Positions 7,499 through 16,348 are shown, counted from the first letter of the stretch. The stretch is DNA of 61,191 bases from Nocardiopsis alborubida (GCF_012396365.1 NZ_JAAXPG010000041.1:1-61191); one strand, 5' to 3'. Program-made: numbers and translations. Notes: a model not told the origin generated them from the letters alone.

Positions 7499-8254
7499 TC
7501 ACAGGACGGCGGTGAGCGTCAACGGCTTGGGCAGGGCGCTCTTGTACCGACGCAGCAGGTTCCCCCGCGTGCTGGCCCGGACAGTGACCGTGACCCCGGT
7601 GGGCGCGGTCCGGTCGGAACGCACGACGAGGACGAGCCGGTGCGACCCGTCCAGGGACATCGTCCGTGTACGGGTGAACTCCCACCCCGGGTCCTCCCGC
7701 AGCTCCCGTACCCCCAGGAGGAAGGGAACGGCCCGCGTACGGGAGGTGCTCGCCTCATAGCCTCCGACCGTCATCTCGACATCCTGGAACTTGAGTTCGG
7801 GCCCCAGGCTGAACGTCCGCTCCGTCTGGCTCACGTCGCTGACCCGGAGCGGGGACATCGACCAGGCCACCGGGGCCCGGACCTTCGAGGGGGAGGACAG
7901 ACGCAGCTCCACAGAGGACGTGTACAGACGGGGCAGGCCGGGAGCGCTCCTGAAGGAGACCGACAGGTGCACCAGGTGGTAGGCGCTGTGCTCGGCCTCC
8001 CGCTCCACGAACGCCCGCAGGTCGGGGGCCTCTGCGACGTAGTCGGGGGTGACCGGCACGGAGATCGGTCCGCCGAGGAAGACCCGTCCGGTCAAAGGGG
8101 TGCTCTCGGATGAAGGCGGCGCCTCCGACGAGGGGTCCGAAGGACGTCCGGCGGACCGTGACGAAGGTCTGCGGCCATCCGATCCGCGGAATCCGTCCTC
8201 TGACACGAATACCAGGGGCGACTCGGCGATGTCCGGAGGGACGAACTGCAACAT
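7499..8254 (-). CDS. Unknown beta-rich protein, first gene of the CHAT/ClpN unit
   Basis: 251 aa. I do not recognise the family. Residues 1-20 (MLQFVPPDIAESPLVFVSED) are compact, 22-53 are Ser/Pro-rich linker, and about 55-251 alternate short beta-like strands (GRVFLGGPISVPVTPDY, YHLVHLSVSFRSAPGLPRLY, RAPVAWSMSPLRVSDV, SHRLVLVVRSDRT) with a late basic LLRRYKSALP segment. No signal peptide or membrane segment is seen. Start ATG 8254, three bases after AAGGAGG. Only 13 bp separate it from the CHAT gene, so they are surely co-transcribed and its product probably works with the protease, as target, pore or sensor. It diverges from the STAND NTPase gene. Confidence 0.7.
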   Translation of the reverse strand: MLQFVPPDIAESPLVFVSEDGFRGSDGRRPSSRSAGRPSDPSSEAPPSSESTPLTGRVFLGGPISVPVTPDYVAEAPDLRAFVEREAEHSAYHLVHLSVSFRSAPGLPRLYTSSVELRLSSPSKVRAPVAWSMSPLRVSDVSQTERTFSLGPELKFQDVEMTVGGYEASTSRTRAVPFLLGVRELREDPGWEFTRTRTMSLDGSHRLVLVVRSDRTAPTGVTVTVRASTRGNLLRRYKSALPKPLTLTAVL

Positions 8255-8721
8255 GGGCCTCCTTGGGGGGAAACCTGAGAGGAGAAGTACCCGGCAGAGC
8301 CCACGATAGCCGTGTTTCACGCCTCGGTGAGGTTCATCGGTGTCCGGGAACCGCGGCTCACCGCGGTCAGCGACGGCCGCGCGGACACCCGCGTCCTCTT
8401 CATCCCGTGGCCGCCGTTCCGTACCCTCACCTCGCCCCCGGGACCTTCGCCCGTGCGGTGACACGTGGACGGCTTGTCCGAACGGTCGGAGCTCCCGCGC
8501 CCGAACACGCGCACCCGGACGCGACGGCGACAGGTGCACTCCGCATGGCGGGGCGGCAACGAATGGGTGAACGCAGACGGGGGACGCCCGCAGCCGTCTG
8601 GACACCGGGCTCCCGACGCCGCGAGGATCGGTCTCCCACCGGGCGGCAGGATCCGCGGGCCCGGCGCACACGGAGATTCGACGTCTTCCGGCCGACGTCT
8701 TCCGGGAAGGGCAGGGACAGC
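8255..8721. other. Divergent intergenic region between the CHAT unit and the STAND gene
   Basis: About 470 bp with no convincing gene on either strand. It must hold the promoters of both the leftward CHAT/ClpN unit and the rightward STAND gene. I see no clear palindromic operator in it. The long reading frame that crosses it on the plus strand lacks start signals and looks non-coding before 8722. Confidence 0.5.
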
Positions 8722-11700
8722 GTGGACGAGGGTTCCCGCAAGGAGGTCGTCGCAGCACCCCCGCGCAGGCGGCGCCCCATCCAGAGCGGGCTGGCCACGG
8801 GCCTGGTGATCTTCGTCGGGCTGGGCACGGCGCTCCAGGGGCTCCCGGACCTCATACCGGAGAACGGCGGCCTGCTGGTCGTGGTGCTCGCCCTCCTGGG
8901 CATGGGGGTGACCGCCTCCGCGCAGGCGCTGCTCGACCGCCTCGACCAGTCCCAGCGGACCGAGGAGAAACCCGCGCTGCGCCGACGGCTGCCTCCTCCC
9001 GTCGACCACTTCACCGGCCACACCGCCCTCATGGCGGAACTGCTGGAGGAGTTCGCCCGCTTCCCCCGCCGGGGCGCGCGCCGCCTGGTCGGCCGCCCCG
9101 CGTGGAGGGCCGGGGGGCGCGACTCCCGGGGCCCGCTGGCCATCGCGATCACCGGCGAGGGCGGCACCGGCAAGAGCCAGCTCGCCGCCCAGATCGTCGA
9201 CAGGGTGGCCGACCGCTTCCCCGACGGCAAGCTGGAGTTCGAGCTCTACGGCAGCGCGGCGCACGAGGCCTCCGCCGAGGCGCGTCCCTCCGCACTCGGC
9301 CGGTCCGCTCCGGGGCACCGCTCCCGCAAGGGCGGATCCGAGGGCTCCGACCCGATCGCCCCGGCGCGCCGCGAGCCCCGTCGGCCCGAGGAGGTCCTCA
9401 TCCAGATGATCACCGAGATCGGGGGCCGTCCGCCCGACGGGGCCTCCCCGGAGGAGCTGGGCGTGCTGTGGAGGACCGCGACCGAGCAGCGCAGACTGCT
9501 CGTCGTCCTCGACAACGCCAAGGACTACGCCCAGGTGGAGCCTCTGCTGCCCGGCGGCAGGGGGTGCGCGGTCCTGGTCACCAGCCGCAACGACTTCCCC
9601 GACGCGGCACAGCCCATGCTGCGCAGGCATCTGGACCCCCTTCCGCACGCGGAGGGCATGGAACTGCTCGACAGGCTGGTGCGCGACTCGCCCCGCCCCC
9701 TGTCGGAGGCCGACCGCGCCGCGCTGCCCGGCCTGGTCTCCGCGTGCCACGGGTTCCCGCTGGCGATCTGCCTGGTGAGCACGCAGGTCACCCAGGAACG
9801 GGGGCCGGGCGCCGCCGACCTGATGCGCCACATGAGCGACCCCGCCCTGCGGCTGACCGTGCCCGGGCCGCAGGCCATCGCCCAGTCGCTCGCGTTCAGC
9901 CTCCAGCAGTGCGAACCGCGGGAGCGGCTGCTGCTGAGCCGCCTGGCCGGGGCCGGTCTGACCACCTTCACCGCGTGGTCGGCCGCCGCCCTGCTGGACG
10001 TCTCCGAGGACGAGGCCAAGCCGCTGCTGCTGCGGATGAGCCACCGGTACCTGGTGACGTACCTGTACGAGGCGGGCGGATTCGACCGGTTCCAGCTGCA
10101 CGACCACGTCCGCGAGACCCTGCTGACGGCGGGGCCCCGGGTCCTGGGCGTGCCGGAGGAGGAGCTGCCCGACTGGTCGCGGGAGGAGCTGCGGCTCGCG
10201 GTCGAACGGCTGCTGCGCGCCTTCGACCGGATCGCGGAGGCGGCCGCGCGCCGGGCCGCGCCGCACGAGTGGAGCTTCGGCGCGTCCCTGCCCGGCGGCG
10301 AGGGCTCGGAACGCGGCGAGGGGGGACCGGCCCGGGTCGGGCCGAGGGGTCCGGCCGACCCCATGGCGTGGCTGGAGACCGAGCTGCGGGGCTTCGAGGT
10401 CTGCTTCCACTGGACGCAGCCCCGCGGAACCGCCGAGGACGACCCGCCGCGCGGACGGGCCACCGAGCGGGAGCGACAGCGCGAGCGGGCCATCGGGTAC
10501 GGGTGGCGGCTGCGCCGGGCCTTCGCCGTGCTGTGCCGGACGGGGCGCACACAGTGGGAGGCGGTGCGTGAGGCCACCCAGCAGGCGACCGCTCTGGCCC
10601 TGGAGATGGGCGAGCCGCTCGCCTACGGGGTCGCGCTGCTCGACCGGGCGGAGGTGGCCAGCGGCCACGGGGACCACGACACCGGCTACGAGCGCGCCCT
10701 GACCGCGCTCTACATCCTGGAGCAGCTGGGGTCGGCCGCCGATCCGCGTTGGAGGGCGCGGGCGCACCGGGCGATCGGGGTGAACCTGTACCGCCGGGGC
10801 GACCTGGACGACGGCCGGGCCGAGATCGAGGAGGCCGTGCGGATCTTCTCCGAGCACGGGGACCGCTGGTGGCAGGTGCGCGCCCTGTGCAACCTGGCCG
10901 AGGTGGACCGCTTCCAGGGCTACCAGGAGCGGGCCTACGAGGCGCTCACCCGCGCGCAGGACCTGCTCGTGGGTTCCCAGGACTCCCAGGAGCAGTGGGC
11001 CAGGGTCCGGTTGCAGAAGGGCGAGGTGCTGCGGCTGCGCGGGTTCACGCTCAACGCCTGGTTCCTGCTGGAGGACGAGCGGGAACGGCTCTCCCGGGCG
11101 CCGAACGGGGACTGGTACCACGCCCGCTACCTGCGTTCGCTGGGCCGGTTGTCGACCAACGAGCTCAACCGGGAGGCCTGGGAGTGCGAGCTGCTGCTCA
11201 GTCCCGCGCGGGAGCGCGACCGCCGCCGACTGACCGCACGCGACCCGGGTTGGCCGGACAGGCAGCGGGCCCGGGTGGCCGGGCTGTTCGCCGACGGGGG
11301 CCTGGAGTACGCCGAACGCTGCGCCGAGGTGCGGCCCGCGCGCGGTCTGCTGCGCCGGCGGGAGAGGCTGCGCGACACCTGGCAGGTGGCGGACCAGATC
11401 GCCCGGCTGCGGGACGCGGAGCGGGCCTTCGTCGAGATCGGTGACGACTGGGGCCGGTGGCGCACGTGCCTGGTCCTGGGACAGGCCCGGATGGCCGCGG
11501 ACCGGGAGCGGGGCAAGGAGGAGATGCTGCGGGCCGCCGAGGGCTTCCGGGAACTGGGTGACAAGTGGTGGCACGCCCGCGCGCACCGCATGGCGGCGGA
11601 GTCACTGCAACAGGCCGAACGGCTGCCCGAGGCCGAGGAGATGGCCAGGGTCGCGGTGGACGGCTACCGGGGCCTCCAGCACCGTTCGGGACAGTTGCGG

Positions 11701-11952
11701 GCGATGAAGCTGCTGGCCGGGATCATGACCCGCCGCGATCTCCTGGAGGCCTGGCGCACGCTCAACGAGGCCGAGGGGCTCGCGGAACAGGGCGTCCGGC
11801 TCGGGACGGTGCCGGCGTCGCTGCTCCGGGAGATCCGGGACATGCTGCGCGTCATCGAGCACGGTTCGGACTCGGCTCCCGGCACCGACCCGGTGCGCCA
11901 GCCCGGGGGGCCGGCCGCAAGCGCGGGGACGCGGACCGCGCGACCGGGGTGA
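8722..11952 (+). CDS. Membrane-anchored STAND (NB-ARC-like) NTPase with TPR-like repeats
   Basis: 1076 aa. A short basic N-terminus is followed by two hydrophobic segments (about 22-42 and 50-70, a hairpin LVVVLALLGMG). The NTPase has Walker A GEGGTGKS at 145-152, Walker B RLLVVLDN at about 258-265, VLVTSRN as the sensor strand near 284-290 and the GFPLAI motif near 344-349. A winged-helix-like region with RLAGAGLTTFTAW follows, then from about residue 590 to 1040 a superhelix of TPR-like pairs (RAHRAIGVNLYRRGDLDDGR, ALCNLAEVDRFQGYQERAYE). This is the architecture of signal-sensing ATPases that oligomerise on ligand binding. Start GTG 8722 after AGGGA. It diverges from the CHAT/ClpN unit and is probably its sensor. 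Without the N-terminal hairpin it would resemble AfsR-type regulators, but no DNA-binding domain is seen. Confidence 0.82.
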   Translation: MDEGSRKEVVAAPPRRRRPIQSGLATGLVIFVGLGTALQGLPDLIPENGGLLVVVLALLGMGVTASAQALLDRLDQSQRTEEKPALRRRLPPPVDHFTGHTALMAELLEEFARFPRRGARRLVGRPAWRAGGRDSRGPLAIAITGEGGTGKSQLAAQIVDRVADRFPDGKLEFELYGSAAHEASAEARPSALGRSAPGHRSRKGGSEGSDPIAPARREPRRPEEVLIQMITEIGGRPPDGASPEELGVLWRTATEQRRLLVVLDNAKDYAQVEPLLPGGRGCAVLVTSRNDFPDAAQPMLRRHLDPLPHAEGMELLDRLVRDSPRPLSEADRAALPGLVSACHGFPLAICLVSTQVTQERGPGAADLMRHMSDPALRLTVPGPQAIAQSLAFSLQQCEPRERLLLSRLAGAGLTTFTAWSAAALLDVSEDEAKPLLLRMSHRYLVTYLYEAGGFDRFQLHDHVRETLLTAGPRVLGVPEEELPDWSREELRLAVERLLRAFDRIAEAAARRAAPHEWSFGASLPGGEGSERGEGGPARVGPRGPADPMAWLETELRGFEVCFHWTQPRGTAEDDPPRGRATERERQRERAIGYGWRLRRAFAVLCRTGRTQWEAVREATQQATALALEMGEPLAYGVALLDRAEVASGHGDHDTGYERALTALYILEQLGSAADPRWRARAHRAIGVNLYRRGDLDDGRAEIEEAVRIFSEHGDRWWQVRALCNLAEVDRFQGYQERAYEALTRAQDLLVGSQDSQEQWARVRLQKGEVLRLRGFTLNAWFLLEDERERLSRAPNGDWYHARYLRSLGRLSTNELNREAWECELLLSPARERDRRRLTARDPGWPDRQRARVAGLFADGGLEYAERCAEVRPARGLLRRRERLRDTWQVADQIARLRDAERAFVEIGDDWGRWRTCLVLGQARMAADRERGKEEMLRAAEGFRELGDKWWHARAHRMAAESLQQAERLPEAEEMARVAVDGYRGLQHRSGQLRAMKLLAGIMTRRDLLEAWRTLNEAEGLAEQGVRLGTVPASLLREIRDMLRVIEHGSDSAPGTDPVRQPGGPAASAGTRTARPG

Positions 11953-12038
11953 GGTCCGGGCTCCTCCACCGGCCTCCCCCGGGGGCACGGGCCCGCCTGG
12001 ACGTGGGAAGCGCGGGGCGGCTTGGGGGGCGCGGGGCG

Positions 12039-12692
12039 TCAGCCGGCGAACCACAGGATGAGGTCGCCGGAGTAGACCACGACGAAGGCCGTAGCCACCA
12101 CGGCCGTGGTCCCCGCGGCGAGCACGAGGGAGCGCGAGCGCGGGACGGGGAGCCGCCGTGCCGCGGCCCACACGAGGAACGCCGCGCCCGCGGCGATGGA
12201 GCAGGACCAGTAGACGGGGGACGTGGTGTCCGCGATGTAGAGGAGACCGTACGCGCCCTCACCGACGAGCACGCCGCTCATGGCGCCCACCGCCAGCGGG
12301 GCGAGACGGGTCCGTGTGCGCAGCGCGTTACCGCCCCAGCCGAGGACCGGCCCCACCAGGACGGCTGCGGTCAGCCAGAAGGCCGTCGACCCCGCCATGA
12401 CGGCGAATCCGCGCAGGACGGAGGCGATGTCGTAGCCGAGGACCATCGCCGCCAGCGACAGGGCGCCCGCGATCGCGGAGACCCACGGGCGCGGGGAGAG
12501 CATGCCGACCAGGAAGGCGATCAGGCTCCAGGTCCCGGACGAGTTCGCTATCGAGGCCAGGCCGTGGGGAAGCAGTCCCTGTCCGTAGGAGGTCAGGAGA
12601 CCCGCGAGGAGACCCGCGCCGACGGCAGCGGCCAGAGGGGTCAGCGGGGCGGTGGGAGACGCGGGTGCGGGCTTCTCCGTGTCTGTGGCCAT
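12039..12692 (-). CDS. DUF6518-like integral membrane protein
   Basis: 217 aa with about six or seven hydrophobic segments and little soluble mass. After a hydrophilic start (MATDTEKPAPAS) come LAAAVGAGLLAGLLTSYGQG, an NSSGTWSLIAFLVGML segment, further helices, and a final VVATAFVVVYSGDLILWF. The pattern, including the LASIANSSGTW loop, resembles the actinobacterial DUF6518 family; its role is not known to me. Start ATG 12692 with GGAAGAG nine bases upstream; an earlier in-frame start lacks this site. It stands alone, convergent with the STAND gene on its left and in the same direction as the SDR gene 200 bp upstream. Confidence 0.7.
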   Translation of the reverse strand: MATDTEKPAPASPTAPLTPLAAAVGAGLLAGLLTSYGQGLLPHGLASIANSSGTWSLIAFLVGMLSPRPWVSAIAGALSLAAMVLGYDIASVLRGFAVMAGSTAFWLTAAVLVGPVLGWGGNALRTRTRLAPLAVGAMSGVLVGEGAYGLLYIADTTSPVYWSCSIAAGAAFLVWAAARRLPVPRSRSLVLAAGTTAVVATAFVVVYSGDLILWFAG

Positions 12693-12813
12693 GTCTCTTC
12701 CGTTCCTTCGTCGCGGACCCGCCACGGGCAGGGTGGCCTGTTCTCACCCGGGTTAACGCGGTGCGCCGCTGCGCTGGTTCGTCACGAGGCACGCGGTTCA
12801 CCGCGAAGCGCCC

Positions 12814-12852
12814 GGGGCCGGGGGCTCCCCGACAGGCAGCGCTCCCGGCCCC
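12814..12852 (-). terminator. Possible terminator after the SDR gene
   Basis: GGGGCCGGG (12814-12822) pairs with CCCGGCCCC (12844-12852) across a 21-base loop. It lies shortly downstream of the SDR stop at 12898. There is no T tract, as is usual in high-GC actinomycetes, and the loop is long, so support is modest. Confidence 0.35.
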
Positions 12853-12897
12853 GCTCCCCCGGAGGCCTCCCGGCGGTCTCCGGACGCCTCGTTCGGC

Positions 12898-13635
12898 TCA
12901 GACCATGCCGCCGTTGGCGTAGAGGGTCTGGCCGTTGATCCAGCGGCCGGGCCCGGCGAGGAGGGAGACCACCTCGGCGATGTCCTCGGGCGAGCCGAGG
13001 CGCCCGAAGGGGTTCATCCCGGCCAGCCGCTTCACCTGCTCCTCGCTCTTGTCCTCCAGGAACAGGTCCGTGGCGGTGGGCCCGGGAGCGACGGCGTTCA
13101 CCGTGACGTCCCTGCCCCGCAGTTCCTTGGCCAGCACGAGGCTGATCGCGTCCACGGCGCCCTTGGACGCGGCGTAGCCCGCGTAGGTCGGCAGGGCGAG
13201 CTTCCCGGCAGAGGTGGAGAGGTTGATGATCGCCCCGCCCGGGCGGACCCGCCTGGCCGCCTGCTGGTTGACCACGAAGGTGCCGCGGATGTTGGTCCGG
13301 TGCATGCGGTCGAGGTCGGCCAGGTCGAAGTCGGCCACGGTGTCCAGGACCATGATCCCGGCGGAGTTGACGACGACGTCCACGCCGCCGAACCGCTCCT
13401 CGACCGCGTCGAAGGCCGCGCGCACGGCGTCCTCGTCGGCGACGTCGGCCCGGAGCGCGACGGCGCTGCCGCCCGCGTCGGCGACCGCGGCGACGGCGGC
13501 CTCCGCCGCGGTGGTGTTGCCCGCGTACACGATCGCGACGTCCTGGCCGTCGGCGGCGAGGCGTTCGGCCATCGCCCGGCCGATACCCCGCGACCCGCCG
13601 GTCACCAGCGCCACACGCCGTTCGGTGCTGCCCAT
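12898..13635 (-). CDS. SDR family oxidoreductase
   Basis: 245-aa classical short-chain dehydrogenase/reductase. The cofactor motif is TGGSRGIG near the N-terminus, NSAG is the structural Asn motif, the catalytic Ser is in NLSTSAGK and the YxxxK pair is in YAGYAASK. The C-terminal end INGQTLYANGGMV is typical of FabG-like members. Start ATG 13635 with GGGAGG upstream. It is divergent from a TetR regulator that begins 114 bp away, with repeated TATCAnCGATA sites between them, so it is probably the TetR target: a de-repressible reductase acting on an unknown carbonyl compound. The gap after NAG-type motifs argues for NADPH use, but cofactor choice cannot be read with confidence. Confidence 0.9.
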   Translation of the reverse strand: MGSTERRVALVTGGSRGIGRAMAERLAADGQDVAIVYAGNTTAAEAAVAAVADAGGSAVALRADVADEDAVRAAFDAVEERFGGVDVVVNSAGIMVLDTVADFDLADLDRMHRTNIRGTFVVNQQAARRVRPGGAIINLSTSAGKLALPTYAGYAASKGAVDAISLVLAKELRGRDVTVNAVAPGPTATDLFLEDKSEEQVKRLAGMNPFGRLGSPEDIAEVVSLLAGPGRWINGQTLYANGGMV

Positions 13636-13676
13636 GCTCGTCCTCCCGTCGGGGCGGCCTCCCGCCCACGCTCTGA

Positions 13677-13747
13677 TATCAGCGATAACAATAATGCTTG
13701 ATCGACGATAACACAACGCCGATATCAAGATCCCGTTATCATCGATA
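13677..13747. promoter_or_regulatory. TetR operator region with repeated TATCAnCGATA sites
   Basis: Two inverted repeats of the same form, TATCAGCGATA (13677-13687) and TATCATCGATA (13737-13747), are 60 bp centre to centre, and a third related half, GATCGACGATA, lies between. The region is visibly AT-richer than its surroundings and separates the SDR gene from the TetR gene. The right-hand site ends two bases before the TetR start codon, so binding there would shut off the regulator itself. Confidence 0.6.
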
Positions 13748-13748
13748 C

Positions 13749-14510
13749 ATGGCTTCTCGCAGCGACAACCGGCAGAAGGTCATCCAGGCCGCCGCAGACC
13801 TTCTCAGGAACCACGGGCGTACCGCGGTCACCACGCGAGCCGTCAGCACCGCGGCCGAGGTGCAGCCCCCGACGATCTACCGCCTGTTCGGTGACATGAA
13901 CGGCCTGCTCGACGCCGTGGCGGCGGACGGCTTCACCCGCTACCTGGCGCGCAAGACAGCCCAGACCGCCTCGTCCGACCCGGTGGAGGACCTGCGCAAC
14001 GGCTGGAACCTGCACGTCGGGTTCGGTGTGGAGAACCCGGCCCACTACCTGCTGATGTACGGCGACCCCGTACCGGGCAGGAGCGGCGAGACCACGCGGG
14101 AGGCCCGACGCGTACTGCTCACGCTGGTGCACCGGATCGCGGAGGCCGGTCGGCTCGTCGTCGGTGTCGAACAGGCGGCGGACATGGTGCACGCGGCGGG
14201 CATGGGCGTCACCCTCAGCCTGATCAGGGCGGACCCCGACCGGCGCGACCTGTCGCTGTCCGCCAGGACGCGCGAGGCGGTCATCGCGGCGATCACGTCC
14301 GCCCCCGACGCCGGCGACGGTCCCGACGGAGGCGTCGCAGCCGGACCCGGATCCGGGCCCGGCGGGGACCGCGAACCCGCACGGCGGGCGATCGCCCTGC
14401 GCTCGGTCCTCGACCGGTCGGAAGCGGAGTTCAGCGACGGCGAGCGCATCCTGCTGGGCGAGCTCCTCACACGCCTGGCCGACACGGACCCGAGAGCCCA
14501 CGGCCTCTGA
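13749..14510 (+). CDS. TetR/AcrR family transcriptional regulator
   Basis: 253 aa. Residues about 8-55 are the TetR helix-turn-helix (AADLLRNHGRTAVTTRAVS, then AAEVQPPTIYRLFGDMNGLL), and the rest is a helical ligand-binding domain. A Gly/Asp/Pro-rich loop near 195-215 (DAGDGPDGGVAAGPGSGPGG) interrupts the C-terminal helices, which is unusual for the family. The start ATG 13749 has no ribosome site and follows directly on an operator, so the message may be leaderless; an in-frame ATG at 13698 would place the operator inside the coding sequence. It diverges from the SDR gene and probably represses it and itself. The inducer is unknown. Confidence 0.87.
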   Translation: MASRSDNRQKVIQAAADLLRNHGRTAVTTRAVSTAAEVQPPTIYRLFGDMNGLLDAVAADGFTRYLARKTAQTASSDPVEDLRNGWNLHVGFGVENPAHYLLMYGDPVPGRSGETTREARRVLLTLVHRIAEAGRLVVGVEQAADMVHAAGMGVTLSLIRADPDRRDLSLSARTREAVIAAITSAPDAGDGPDGGVAAGPGSGPGGDREPARRAIALRSVLDRSEAEFSDGERILLGELLTRLADTDPRAHGL

Positions 14511-14931
14511 CCAGCGGGTTCTGACAGCGGCCCTGGGCACCGGCCGACGTCCCCGGCCATCGTCCGGCGGCCGCGAACCCCGACCGGTCGGCCGCGTAGG
14601 CGGACCGCGGCCCCCGGACCGGCGACACCACCGCGCAGGACACGAAAGCGGAACAACGACGACCGGCGTGGCAACCGGAAGCGCGTGTCGTGCGTGGAAG
14701 ATGGGGACCCCGAGCGGCGAGGGCAAGGGAGCGCTCCCAGAACCGTCCGTGGTCGCGGGGCGCACTCCCGACGCCCGCCTGGAAGCAGAAGGTACAACCG
14801 GATTCCGCAGCCAGGGCGACCGGACGTCACCCCCCGCCCGGCACACTCCCGGAGGGACCCTCCCCTTCTCCTTCCCCCGCTCGTTCACCCCTTCCCCGCC
14901 AGCACAAAGACTCCGGAACGGAACATCCGAG
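14511..14931. other. Intergenic region before the choice-of-anchor-A protein
   Basis: About 420 bp with no gene that I can support. The open frames through it are Pro/Arg-rich and lack ribosome sites. The promoter of the surface protein gene at 14932 presumably lies here; I cannot pick its elements. Confidence 0.45.
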
Positions 14932-16308
14932 ATGCCGAGAAGCCCCCAGACCCCCTCACTGCTCCTGAGAGGGGCCTGCGCCTCCGCCTCCGCCCTCCTG
15001 GCCTTCGGGCTGCTGCCCGCCGCCCCCGCACTGGCGGAGACCGCCGTCAACCCCGTGTCCGGCAACCAGGGCTTCCTCGTGGTCACCGAAGGTGACGCGG
15101 TCCTCGCGGGCAACGAGTCCGAGGGGGCCGTCGCGGTCGGCGGCGACCTCGTCTTCGGCGACTACAACGTCGCCGCCCACACGCCCGGCTCCTACACCGC
15201 CGAGGGGGACGAGCGCCCCGCCGCCCTCCTGGTGAACGGCCGGGTGGACTTCGGTACCAGCGAGGGCGACCTCAAGGTGCTCCAGAACGGGTACGTCAAG
15301 GTCGACGACGCCGCGGACGCCGACATCAGCACGACGGACCACAACGGCGCCCAGGTCAACACCGTGGTCGCCGGTCCCGAGGGCCGCGAGAGCACACCGA
15401 GGATCTCTCTCACCGTCCGCCAGCCGCAGGAGTCCGTCACCGGCGCGGCCCTCGACGTCGCGAGCCTGTTCCCCGCCTACCGCGAGCGCTCGGCCGGGCT
15501 CGCCGCGTGCGAGGGCGGGGTGACCCCGCTGCGGACGGGCGACGGCTCCGAGGCCCTGCCGCCCTTCGACCAGGGCGCCAACGTCACCCTCCCGCTGGCC
15601 CGGGGCGCCCAGAACGTGTGGAACGTCGCCGCCGAGGACCTGGCCGCCCTGGAGGTCATCACCTTCGAGGACAGGCCCGGACCGGACGCGCCGCTCCTCG
15701 TCAACGTCGACACCTCGGGCGTGGACGGACGGTTCGAGTGGCGTACCCCCAACATGGCCGGGATCGGGCTGGAGGAGGCCCGGTACGTCCTGTTCAACTT
15801 CGGGGACGCCACCGCCGTCACCTTCACCCCCGACAGCCGGACCCTTGAGGGCACCGTCTTCGCTCCCGACGCGAAGGTGAGCTGGCTGTCGCCGAGCAAC
15901 ATCGAGGGCAACGTCATCGCCGCCTCCTTCGAGCACGGCTCCCTGTCCGCGGGCGTCGTCGGCAACGGTGAACTGCACAACGGTGACTTCTCCGCGGAGC
16001 TGACCCCGTGCGGGCCCGGCGGGAGCGAGACCCCCGAGGAACCGGGAGAGCCCGAGCCGACCCCGGGCGGCGAGGAGCCCGAGGCCCCCGAGGAGGAGCA
16101 GCCGGGTGAGGGTCCCGTCACGGAGGAGACGCCCGGTGAGGAGCCCTCCGCGTCCCCGTCACCCGAGCAGGCAGCCGGATCGGACGGCGGTCTGGCCGTG
16201 ACCGGCACGAGTCTGTGGGGGCTGGTCGGCGCGGCCGTGGTGGCGATCGGGGCCGGTGTGGCCGCCTTCGTGTTCACCCGGCGAAGGAAGACCGGACCCT
16301 CCGTCTGA
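14932..16308 (+). CDS. Choice-of-anchor A family surface protein with LAxTG sortase signal
   Basis: 458 aa, exported. Residues 1-33 are a signal peptide (LLRGACASASALLAFGLLPA, cleavage after APALAE or nearby). The mature domain starts NPVSGNQGFLVVTEGDAVLA and contains SEGAVAVGGDLVFGDYNVA, matching the choice-of-anchor-A fold of secreted surface proteins, with a late LEGTVFAPDAKVSW segment. Two Cys (in LAACEGG and LTPCGPG) may form a disulphide. A Pro/Glu/Gly-rich wall-spanning stretch (about 365-425) leads to LAVTG, a hydrophobic helix and RRRK, an LAxTG signal suited to class E sortase. No sortase gene lies nearby. Start ATG 14932, with only a weak GGAACGGAAC ribosome site. Function: probable cell-wall adhesin or coat protein. 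Confidence 0.85.
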   Translation: MPRSPQTPSLLLRGACASASALLAFGLLPAAPALAETAVNPVSGNQGFLVVTEGDAVLAGNESEGAVAVGGDLVFGDYNVAAHTPGSYTAEGDERPAALLVNGRVDFGTSEGDLKVLQNGYVKVDDAADADISTTDHNGAQVNTVVAGPEGRESTPRISLTVRQPQESVTGAALDVASLFPAYRERSAGLAACEGGVTPLRTGDGSEALPPFDQGANVTLPLARGAQNVWNVAAEDLAALEVITFEDRPGPDAPLLVNVDTSGVDGRFEWRTPNMAGIGLEEARYVLFNFGDATAVTFTPDSRTLEGTVFAPDAKVSWLSPSNIEGNVIAASFEHGSLSAGVVGNGELHNGDFSAELTPCGPGGSETPEEPGEPEPTPGGEEPEAPEEEQPGEGPVTEETPGEEPSASPSPEQAAGSDGGLAVTGTSLWGLVGAAVVAIGAGVAAFVFTRRRKTGPSV

Positions 16309-16348
16309 GAGGGGTCCGCGTAAGCGGCGGCACGGAACGCTCGCTGAT

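Noticed and set aside
8317..11586. A 1089-codon minus-strand open frame opposite the STAND gene, and similar long frames opposite the GAP1-like gene (27219-29918) and the FnIII gene (21706-23991).
   Set aside because: These are reflections of GC-rich codon bias. Their translations are low-complexity, without start signals or domains, while the opposite strand has clear motifs.
8722..11952. The STAND protein as an AfsR/SARP antibiotic regulator.
   Set aside because: The N-terminal SARP DNA-binding and BTAD regions are missing; two membrane segments take their place.
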